Shown here piece by piece: positions 1 through 4,645 of a stretch of DNA of 6,536 nucleotides. The notes below the pieces were generated by a model, which was not told where the DNA came from, ran no database searches, and was given only the letters and a program-made list of their open reading frames with translations. A program made the translations under genes and the position numbers. The stretch lies in NCBI GenBank assembly GCA_001797035.1, contig MGOE01000071.1:107409-113944 (forward strand), in the 5' to 3' direction. Within the stretch, counting starts at the first letter, position 1; every line of letters starts with the position of its first letter. Source of the DNA: Chloroflexi bacterium RBG_16_72_14. GTDB lineage: Bacteria; Chloroflexota; Limnocylindria; Limnocylindrales; CSP1-4.

Positions 1-409
1 GCTCGATGACGGCGGGTCGAAGGTCCATCGGGTTCGTCTCGACCGAGACCTCCGTGACGCCGAACAGCTCGCGCGCCAGCGCCAGCGTCTCGATCAGCTC
101 CCCCACGGCGCAGGTGGGCGTCCCGCCGCCCACGTAGAGGCTGGTGAACGCGAAGCCGGCGCGGTGGTACAGGCGCAGCTCGTCACGCAGGGCCGCGAAG
201 TAGCCCCGTGACTTGTCCTCGCGGAAGGGCACCCGGTGGAACGTGCAGAACGGGCACAGCGCCTCGCAGAACGGCACGTGTGCGTACAGCGAGGTCGGAC
301 GGCCCGGAGGCGCGGGGGTCTCCGCGAGGTCCACCTCGCCGATCCGCATGACGTGCCGCGCCTGCCACCGGAAGGTCGTGAGCAGCGTCCGTTCGACGAT
401 TGATTCCAT
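1..409 (-). CDS. Radical SAM protein, HemW/HemN-like (3' end outside window)
   Basis: This is the N-terminal 136 codons of a radical S-adenosylmethionine enzyme of the coproporphyrinogen-oxidase-like group. The segment SLYAHVPFCEALCPFCTF carries the CX3CX2C [4Fe-4S] cluster ligands (C48, C52, C55). GGGTPT (94-99) is the usual SAM-contacting glycine motif, and ETNP (124-127) is typical of HemN/HemW-like proteins. The residue two after the last cluster Cys is Phe, as in HemW (heme chaperone) proteins. HemN has a fourth Cys there, so true HemN activity is less likely. About 20-25 residues precede the barrel with no recognisable domain. The ATG at 409 is preceded by GGGAG (413-417) only 3 nt away, which is tight; a second ATG at codon 21 has no better site. 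It lies 103 nt downstream of the cPGS homologue with a strong hairpin between them. The exact substrate cannot be decided from this fragment. Confidence 0.85.
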   Translation of the reverse strand, partial: MESIVERTLLTTFRWQARHVMRIGEVDLAETPAPPGRPTSLYAHVPFCEALCPFCTFHRVPFREDKSRGYFAALRDELRLYHRAGFAFTSLYVGGGTPTCAVGELIETLALARELFGVTEVSVETNPMDLRPAVIE

Positions 410-423
410 GAACTCCCACCCTG

Positions 424-439
424 CGCGCCCGGGGGCGCG
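424..439 (-). repeat. Short inverted repeat in the leader of the radical SAM gene
   Basis: CGCGCCC (424-430) and GGGCGCG (433-439) are perfect 7-bp arms separated by 2 nt. They lie about 7 nt upstream of the putative Shine-Dalgarno sequence of the radical SAM gene. The RNA would need to open one or two pairs to form a loop. In DNA this GC-rich, short arms like these can arise by chance, so a regulatory role is only a possibility. Confidence 0.3.
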
Positions 440-469
440 GTGAGGTGCCCTGCCAACCCCCGGTCGGGG

Positions 470-504
470 CCCCGGCGGGCCGGAGCGCGGCCGGCCCGCC
501 GGGG
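470..504 (-). terminator. Strong GC hairpin after the cPGS homologue, probable terminator
   Basis: A perfect 14-bp inverted repeat (arms 470-483 and 491-504, loop of 7 nt) begins 8 nt after the TGA stop of the cPGS homologue, reading on the minus strand. No U-tract follows on that strand, so it would be a U-tract-less hairpin of the kind common in high-GC actinobacteria, or an mRNA 3'-stabilising or processing stem. It separates the cPGS homologue from the radical SAM gene, which suggests independent or attenuated expression of the latter. Confidence 0.65.
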
Positions 505-512
505 AGGGGGTG

Positions 513-1853
513 TCAGCGGGCCCCCGCGAGCGCCTCCTTCGCGCGAGCGACGACCGGGGCCAGGGCCTCGTCCAGCGCCGCGGACAGCGGTTCCAGCTCG
601 TAGCGGACGCGGACGACCGGCTTGGGCACCGAGAGGACCCGCGTGAGGTCGATCGGCGTCGCCGACAGGACCACGTCCGCCGGGATCGCGGTCAGGGCGG
701 CCTCGAGCTCGTGGATCTGCTTGTCGCCGTACCCCATCGCCGGCAGCAGCCGGTCCAGCTGCGGGTACGTCGCCAGCGTGGCGGCGAGCTCGCCGGCCGC
801 GTACGGCCGCGGGTCCACGATCTCGGCGGCACCGAAGCGCTTGGCCGCGACGACACCCGCCCCGTACGTCATGCCGCCGTGGGTCAGGGTCGGGCCGTCC
901 TCGACGACCGCCACCGTCCGGCCACGGATCTCGCCGCCCTCGAGGGCCAGCGAGGACCGCGCCTCGACGATCACGGCCGCCGGGTTGACCTCGCTGATCG
1001 CGGCGCGGACCGTGGCCAGCGCCTCGGGCGTCGCGGAATCGACCTTGTTGATCACGACCACGTCGGCCTGTCGGAGGTTCGCCTCGCCCGGGTGGTAGCG
1101 CAGCTCGTGGCCGGGGCGGAGCGGGTCCGCCACCACGATGTGGACGTCCGGGCGGTAGAAGGGCAGGTCGTTGTTGCCCCCGTCCCAGATGACCACATCC
1201 GCCTCGGCCTCGGCGGCCCGGAGGATCTGCTCGTAGTCCACGCCGGCGAACACGAGCCGCCCGGCGTCGAGGTGCGGCTCGTACTCCTCGCGCTCCTCGA
1301 TCGTGGTGTCGTGACGGTCCAGGTCCTCGTACGTCTCGTAGCGCTGGACGCGCTGGGCGACGAGGTCGCCGTAGGGCATCGGGTGCCGGACGACCGCCAC
1401 CTTGAGGCCCTGGGCCTCGAGCGCCTGTGCCACGTACCGGCTGGTCTGGCTCTTGCCCGAGCCGGTGCGGACCGCGCACACCGCCACGACCGGGCGCGTG
1501 CTGTCGAGCAGGGTGCGGTTGGGCCCCAGCAGCTCGAAGTCCGCGCCTGCCGCGAGGGCGCGCGAGGCCGCGTGCATCACCTGTTCGTGGCTGACGTCGC
1601 TGTACGCGAACACCACGGTGTCCACGGCAAGGTCGCGGATCAGTGCCTCGAGCTCCGCCTCGGGACGGATCGGGATGCCGGCCGGGTAGCGCTCGCCGGC
1701 CAGCTCGGGCGGGTAGCAGCGGTCGGCGATGCCGGGGATCTGCGTCGCCGTGAATGCGACGACCTCGACCGACGGGTCGTCACGGTAGACGACGTTGAAG
1801 TCATGGAAGTCACGGCCAGCGGCGCCCATGATGAGCACGCGTTCGGTGCGCAT
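513..1853 (-). CDS. cpgS: Cyclic 2,3-diphosphoglycerate synthetase family protein (P-loop NTPase)
   Basis: This 446-residue protein matches the size and layout of the cPGS family, named for the Methanothermus fervidus enzyme that makes cyclic 2,3-diphosphoglycerate from 2,3-diphosphoglycerate and ATP. An N-terminal alpha/beta nucleotide-binding-like region (1-118) starts RVLIMGAAGRDFHDFN. It is followed by a P-loop VRTGSGKS (128-135), whose first residue is Val rather than Gly or Ala. A Walker-B-like VIWDGGNND (221-229) and INKVD (268-272, an NKxD signature of the G3E/SIMIBI GTPase type) come next, then EDGPTLTHGG (318-327) and a C-terminal region ending near 446. No signal peptide or membrane segment is visible, so it is cytoplasmic. 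The ATG at 1853 is chosen because GAGGA lies 5 nt upstream; an in-frame extension to 1928 is low-complexity Pro/Arg sequence without a ribosome site. Family membership is confident, but the bacterial product is not established. Some databases call such proteins simply GTPases. Confidence 0.8.
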   Translation of the reverse strand: MRTERVLIMGAAGRDFHDFNVVYRDDPSVEVVAFTATQIPGIADRCYPPELAGERYPAGIPIRPEAELEALIRDLAVDTVVFAYSDVSHEQVMHAASRALAAGADFELLGPNRTLLDSTRPVVAVCAVRTGSGKSQTSRYVAQALEAQGLKVAVVRHPMPYGDLVAQRVQRYETYEDLDRHDTTIEEREEYEPHLDAGRLVFAGVDYEQILRAAEAEADVVIWDGGNNDLPFYRPDVHIVVADPLRPGHELRYHPGEANLRQADVVVINKVDSATPEALATVRAAISEVNPAAVIVEARSSLALEGGEIRGRTVAVVEDGPTLTHGGMTYGAGVVAAKRFGAAEIVDPRPYAAGELAATLATYPQLDRLLPAMGYGDKQIHELEAALTAIPADVVLSATPIDLTRVLSVPKPVVRVRYELEPLSAALDEALAPVVARAKEALAGAR

Positions 1854-1858
1854 GGCGG

Positions 1859-1863
1859 TCCTC
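1859..1863 (-). promoter_or_regulatory. Ribosome binding site fixing the cPGS start
   Basis: GAGGA on the minus strand sits 5 nt before the ATG at 1853. It is the only good Shine-Dalgarno match near the N-terminus and supports the 446-residue form over the longer in-frame option. Confidence 0.7.
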
Positions 1864-1933
1864 GTGGGAGGGCCTCGCGGGCGCTCGCGCCGGTCCGGAG
1901 GCCAGCAGGCGAACGCGGCAGGGGCCACCTCCG

Positions 1934-1950
1934 CGCATGCCTAGCATGCG
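1934..1950. promoter_or_regulatory. 17-bp inverted repeat upstream of cPGS, candidate operator
   Basis: CGCATGC (1934-1940) and GCATGCG (1944-1950) are perfect 7-bp arms around CTA. The repeat lies 81-97 bp before the cPGS start codon, a position where an operator would act. Each arm also contains GCATGC, itself a 6-bp palindrome, so the element is additionally a direct repeat with 10-bp spacing, about one helical turn. The binding protein is unknown. Confidence 0.4.
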
Positions 1951-2069
1951 GTCGAGGTCGCGATGCGGTCCCCGGCCGGGACGCCCGCCGTCGGGTGCCG
2001 CAGGTCCCGTCAACGGAGTCCGATCGGCACTCACGGGGAGTGGTAGCCGTCCCCGAGACTGCGCGTGAG

Positions 2070-2100
2070 GTGGGTGCCGGAGGGGACGCCCGGCACCCAC
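2070..2100 (-). terminator. 11-bp-stem hairpin downstream of the CoA-transferase gene
   Basis: GTGGGTGCCGG (2070-2080) pairs perfectly with CCGGCACCCAC (2090-2100) across a 9-nt loop. It is the second of two strong stems read after the CoA-transferase stop and lies about 75 nt beyond it. No U-tract follows on the minus strand. It is likely part of a tandem termination or 3'-end protection region. Confidence 0.5.
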
Positions 2101-2110
2101 CCGAACCCTG

Positions 2111-2130
2111 CCCTCGCCTCGCGGCGAGGG
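2111..2130 (-). terminator. 8-bp-stem hairpin with GCGA tetraloop after the CoA-transferase gene
   Basis: CCCTCGCC (2111-2118) and GGCGAGGG (2123-2130) form a perfect stem. Read as minus-strand RNA the loop is GCGA, a GNRA tetraloop, which strongly stabilises hairpins. It lies about 45 nt past the TAA stop of the CoA-transferase. The plus-strand side is followed by TTTGCTGATT, so weak bidirectional termination is conceivable, but no plus-strand gene runs into it. Confidence 0.5.
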
Positions 2131-2158
2131 TTTGCTGATTCAGGTGGGCCTCGGGGTG

Positions 2159-2170
2159 CCCGCCGGCGGG
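2159..2170. repeat. 12-bp perfect palindrome just past the CoA-transferase stop
   Basis: CCCGCCGGCGGG is fully self-complementary and lies 5 nt beyond the TAA stop. As RNA it cannot fold on itself without losing central pairs, so it is a weaker terminator candidate than the two stems that follow. It may be a chance product of GC-rich composition. Confidence 0.35.
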
Positions 2171-2175
2171 TGCCG

Positions 2176-3450
2176 TTACAGCTCGTGGTGCTGGCGCGCC
2201 TCGTAGGTCAGCCGGTCGCGGTGGTCCGGGTGCGCGATCGCGATCAGCGCCTTCGCCCGCTCGCGGAGGGTCAGGCCCCACAGGTCCGCGACCCCCCACT
2301 CCGTCACGACGGTCCGGACATGAGCCCGGGTGGTGACCACGCCGGCGCCCTCCGCCAGGTGCGACGTGATGCGCGAGATCGACCCGTCCGCGCCGGCGGT
2401 GGACGGCAGGGCGATGATCGCGCGCCCGCCGGGCGCCAGGGCGGCACCGCGCATGAAGTCCATCTGCCCACCGACGCCCGAGTACATCCGGTAGCCGATC
2501 GAGTCGGCGACCACCTGGCCGGTCAGGTCCACCTCGATGGCCGAGTTGATCGCGATCATCGTGCCCAGCGAGCGGATCACGTGGGTGTCGTTGGTGAAGT
2601 CCACCGGCCGCATCTCGACCATCGGGTTGTCGTGGATGAACTCGTACAGCCGGGTGGTGCCCATGAGGAACGTCGCCACGAGCTTGCCGCGGTTGCGGAC
2701 CTTGCGGTCCCCGGTGACGACACCCGCCTCGACGAGGTCGACCACCGCGTCCGAGAACATCTCGCTGTGGATGCCGAGGTCATGCTTGCCCGTCAACAGC
2801 TCCGCGGTAGCGTTGGGGATGGCCCCGATCCCGAGCTGGAGCGTCGCACCGTCCGGGATCAGGTCGGCGACGAAGACGCCGATCCGGCGCTCGACATCGC
2901 CGATCACCGGTCGCGCGTACTCGAACGGCGGCTGGTCCGCCTCGATCGCCAGGTCGATCTGGCTCACGTGGATGAAGGCGTCACCCAGCGTGCGCGGGAT
3001 CGACGGGTTGAACTGCACGACGACGGTCTTCGCCGCGTCCACCGCCGCGTGCATCGCCTCCACGGATACGCCCAGCGAGCAGAACCCATGGGCGTCGGGC
3101 GGGGTCACGTTGGCGAACACGACGTCCAGCGGATAGGCCCCCGACCGGAACAGCGCCGGGATGTCGGAGAAGAACACGGGGACGAAGTCGGCGCGGCCCT
3201 CGTTGACTGCCCTGCGGGCGTTGGGGCCGATGAACAGGGCCCGGTGACGGAAGTGGGGCGCCATCTCGGGCGCGAGATGCGGCCCGGGGCCCTCGAGGTG
3301 GAGGTGGATGACGCAGACATCCCGTAGCTCCGGGGCGCGCGCGACGAGCGCGTCGAGGAGGACCATGGGCGCCGCTGACGCCATCTGGATGTAGACCTGG
3401 TCGCGTGACTTGATCCCGGCGACCGCTTCTTCGGGCGACACGATACGCAT
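2176..3450 (-). CDS. 4-hydroxybutyrate/acetyl-CoA transferase-hydrolase family protein
   Basis: This 424-residue enzyme belongs to the acetyl-CoA hydrolase/transferase family (class I CoA-transferase fold), whose members move CoA between acetyl-CoA and acids such as 4-hydroxybutyrate, butyrate or succinate via a glutamyl-CoA thioester. GIGAIPNA (207-214) precedes the catalytic-glutamate region GIHSEMFSD, with E230 the likely nucleophile, near the position of Glu238 reported for the Clostridium aminobutyricum enzyme. GVGGQMDFMRG (325-335) matches the conserved CoA-binding glycine loop, and VVTEWGVADLWG (381-392) is the usual C-terminal signature. The length fits the roughly 430-residue 4-hydroxybutyrate CoA-transferase group rather than the longer succinyl-CoA:acetate type. 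The protein appears cytosolic. The ATG at 3450 lacks a Shine-Dalgarno sequence but has TAGACT ending 7 nt upstream, suggesting a leaderless transcript. The true acid substrate cannot be told from sequence. No partner genes of butyrate or 4-hydroxybutyrate metabolism are nearby. Confidence 0.88.
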   Translation of the reverse strand: MRIVSPEEAVAGIKSRDQVYIQMASAAPMVLLDALVARAPELRDVCVIHLHLEGPGPHLAPEMAPHFRHRALFIGPNARRAVNEGRADFVPVFFSDIPALFRSGAYPLDVVFANVTPPDAHGFCSLGVSVEAMHAAVDAAKTVVVQFNPSIPRTLGDAFIHVSQIDLAIEADQPPFEYARPVIGDVERRIGVFVADLIPDGATLQLGIGAIPNATAELLTGKHDLGIHSEMFSDAVVDLVEAGVVTGDRKVRNRGKLVATFLMGTTRLYEFIHDNPMVEMRPVDFTNDTHVIRSLGTMIAINSAIEVDLTGQVVADSIGYRMYSGVGGQMDFMRGAALAPGGRAIIALPSTAGADGSISRITSHLAEGAGVVTTRAHVRTVVTEWGVADLWGLTLRERAKALIAIAHPDHRDRLTYEARQHHEL

Positions 3451-3456
3451 GCGGCG

Positions 3457-3462
3457 AGTCTA
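3457..3462 (-). promoter_or_regulatory. Candidate -10 box for a leaderless CoA-transferase transcript
   Basis: TAGACT fits the actinobacterial TANNNT -10 pattern. Only 6 nt separate it from the ATG, which would place transcription start at or next to the A of the start codon. The absence of any Shine-Dalgarno sequence agrees with leaderless translation. No convincing -35 box is seen at 16-19 nt spacing. Confidence 0.5.
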
Positions 3463-3552
3463 GGTCGGGGGTCGCGTGGCGCGTCCTGTCGGATGGCCCC
3501 CTCGCCGGGTCCGGTCCGCCCCCACGGTGCGGGGCGCCTCGCCCGGTGCGTG

Positions 3553-3939
3553 TCAGTCGGGCGCGCTCCCGCGGGCGTCCCCGCCGCGGGTGAGGTCGAC
3601 CGCAGGCCCGGCGCGCGTGAGCTCGAACGCGGGGCCGGCGCCCAGCCCTTCGCTGGGCGTCCCGTAGCGCAGGATCAGGTCGCGTACAGCGGCGGCGTGC
3701 TCGGCACCCGCCAGCGGCCGCGCGGTCGCCGCCCAGGCAGCGTCGCCGACGGTGACCCGGCAGGCGGGGTCGGCGAGGAGGTTGCGGCCCCAGTCTGCGC
3801 CGGGGGAGCTGGCGGCGACGATGAGGGTCCCGTTCGGTCGTTCCACGAAGCCGACCGTCGCGCGCGCGGTCCGGCCGGAGACGCGGCCGCGGGTCTCGAT
3901 GCGCAGGACGCGCCCCCAGGTGACGAGGTCGTCCTCCAC
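3553..3939 (-). CDS. Ddn-like deazaflavin (F420)-dependent nitroreductase family protein
   Basis: This 128-residue protein has the split-barrel (PNPOx-like) pattern of the DUF385/Ddn family. ETRGRVSGRTARATVGFVE (15-33) corresponds to the family's T-x-GRxSG start, followed by the strand GTLIVAASS (37-45). GADWGRNLLADPACRVTV (47-64) is the hallmark turn, in which an aromatic and Asn precede a short 'L-ADP' helix. Characterised relatives use reduced F420 to reduce quinones or nitroaromatics, but some members bind FMN, heme or other ligands. The GTG at 3939 has no clear Shine-Dalgarno sequence. The gap to the upstream response regulator stop is 28 nt, so translation may depend on the same mRNA. 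The C-terminus ends in a 9-residue tandem duplication and a disordered-looking tail. Linkage to a DosRS-like pair suggests an output gene in redox or hypoxia adaptation; the cofactor and substrate are inferred. Confidence 0.8.
   Translation of the reverse strand: MEDDLVTWGRVLRIETRGRVSGRTARATVGFVERPNGTLIVAASSPGADWGRNLLADPACRVTVGDAAWAATARPLAGAEHAAAVRDLILRYGTPSEGLGAGPAFELTRAGPAVDLTRGGDARGSAPD
3583..3636 (-). repeat. Tandem 27-bp duplication at the 3' end of the Ddn-like gene
   Basis: Residues 102-110 (GPAFELTRA) and 111-119 (GPAVDLTRG) are adjacent copies of a 9-residue unit, with a weak third start (GDA). At DNA level the two 27-bp units share most positions; one 24-bp core differs at 4 sites. 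The unit resembles the closing beta strand of the family, so an in-frame duplication of the last strand and linker is the simplest reading. Confidence 0.6.
3639..3659 (-). repeat. Intragenic 8-bp hairpin in the Ddn-like gene
   Basis: CGCCCAGC (3639-3646) and GCTGGGCG (3652-3659) are perfect arms around 5 nt. The loop on the mRNA strand reads GAAGG. It falls in coding sequence for residues 94-101, so codon constraint or chance is a fair explanation. A role in mRNA folding is possible but unsupported. Confidence 0.3.
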
Positions 3940-3967
3940 GGGCGCCGGGCGCGGTGTCGCGGGCGGG

Positions 3968-4645
3968 TCAGGCCCCGCCGCGGTCCAGCCGATGCTTGGC
4001 GACGAACGCGGCGGCCTGGGCGCGTCGCTCCAGGTTGAGCTTGGACAGGATCGAGCTCACGTAGTTCTTCACCGTCTTGTCCGACAGGAAGACCTCGCTC
4101 GCGATCTCCTTGTTGGTCTTGCCCTCGGCGACCAGCAGCAGGATGCGCTGCTCCTGCGCCGTGAGCTGCGCCATCTCGTCCGTGTAGGCACCGGTCGCGA
4201 TCCGCCGCACCCGCTCGAGCACCTTCTCGGTGACGGCCGGGTCGAGCAGGGATTCCCCGCGGCCCACGGACTCGAGCGCCGCGACGAGGTCCCGGGCCCG
4301 GATCTGCTTGAGCAGGTAGCCCGACGCCCCGGCCACGATGGCGGACAGCACGGCCTCCTCGTCCGGGTAGGACGTGAGCATCACCACCCGCGTCGCGGGC
4401 AGCTCCGCGCGGATCTCGCGACACGCCTCGATGCCGGACCCGTCCGGCAGCCGGACGTCCATGACGACGATGTCGGGTTGGAACCGCCGCGCCTGCTCGA
4501 TCGACTCGGCGGCGGTACCGGCCTCGGCCACGACCTGGAAGCCCTCGCGGCGGTCCAGGAGCGCGACCAGGCCCTGGCGAACGACCTCGTGGTCATCGAC
4601 CACGAGCAGTCGCAGGGGACGCGAGCTCAGATCGGTCACTGTCAC
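3968..4645 (-). CDS. NarL/FixJ-family response regulator, DosR (DevR)-like
   Basis: This 225-residue regulator has an N-terminal receiver domain (about 11-128): acidic pair D17-D18, phospho-acceptor D63 in VVMDVRLPDG, switch residue T91 and conserved K113. A LuxR-type helix-turn-helix follows (about 158-217). LTAQEQRILLLVAEGKTNK and FLSDKTVKNYVSSILSKL, then LERRAQAAAF, closely follow mycobacterial DosR, including the KTVKN segment (190-194) that carries the DNA-contacting Lys and Asn residues there. The receiver also shares DVRLPDG-GIE-CR and LTSY with DosR. It should act as a cytoplasmic transcription factor phosphorylated by the upstream kinase. The GTG at 4645 overlaps the kinase TGA (GTGA, 4642-4645), indicating translational coupling. 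GAGGA at 4649-4653 is 3 nt from this GTG but 9 nt from an alternative GTG at 4639, so the true start may be two codons later. Confidence 0.9.
   Translation of the reverse strand: MTVTDLSSRPLRLLVVDDHEVVRQGLVALLDRREGFQVVAEAGTAAESIEQARRFQPDIVVMDVRLPDGSGIEACREIRAELPATRVVMLTSYPDEEAVLSAIVAGASGYLLKQIRARDLVAALESVGRGESLLDPAVTEKVLERVRRIATGAYTDEMAQLTAQEQRILLLVAEGKTNKEIASEVFLSDKTVKNYVSSILSKLNLERRAQAAAFVAKHRLDRGGA

Larger units (their letters stand above)
1854..2175. other. 322-bp gene-free stretch between the CoA-transferase and cPGS genes
   Basis: No credible coding sequence lies here: reading frames crossing it are Pro/Arg/Gly-rich overlaps of neighbouring genes. From the CoA-transferase side it holds a 12-bp palindrome, an 8-bp stem and an 11-bp stem. 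Closer to cPGS it holds a 17-bp inverted repeat. TTGACG on the minus strand (2008-2013) resembles a -35 box, but no TANNNT hexamer follows at normal spacing, so no promoter for cPGS is assigned. The stretch most likely combines the 3' end of the CoA-transferase transcript with the 5' region of cPGS. Confidence 0.6.

Noticed and set aside
1854..1928. Longer N-terminus of the cPGS homologue starting at 1928
   Set aside because: The extra 25 residues are Pro/Arg-rich with no ribosome site, whereas the ATG at 1853 has GAGGA at 5 nt and starts directly at the first beta strand.
1968..1982. GTCCC-5 nt-GGGAC dyad as a possible DosR box
   Set aside because: In the Dos box the half-sites face the other way (GGGAC...GTCCC) with an AT-containing centre. 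I saw no convincing Dos-box match in any intergenic region of this window.
2008..2013. TTGACG as the -35 box of a cPGS promoter
   Set aside because: It is a good hexamer, but no TANNNT lies 16-19 nt downstream on the minus strand, so a promoter cannot be supported.
510..2138. Plus-strand open frame of 542 codons opposite the cPGS homologue
   Set aside because: Its translation is Arg/Val/Asp/His-rich low-complexity sequence with no domain signature. It is the antisense shadow expected in very GC-rich coding DNA, and the minus strand encodes a recognisable family.
2065..3327. Plus-strand open frame opposite the CoA-transferase
   Set aside because: It has no recognisable motifs and shadow-like composition, and it lies opposite a well-conserved enzyme. 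The same applies to the long plus-strand frames at 3752-5137 and 4801-6129 opposite the regulator and kinase.
3531..3544. GGGCG-CCT-CGCCC stem between the Ddn-like and CoA-transferase genes as a terminator
   Set aside because: It has only 5 pairs and a 3-nt loop in very GC-rich DNA, with no U-tract. It is too weak to call.
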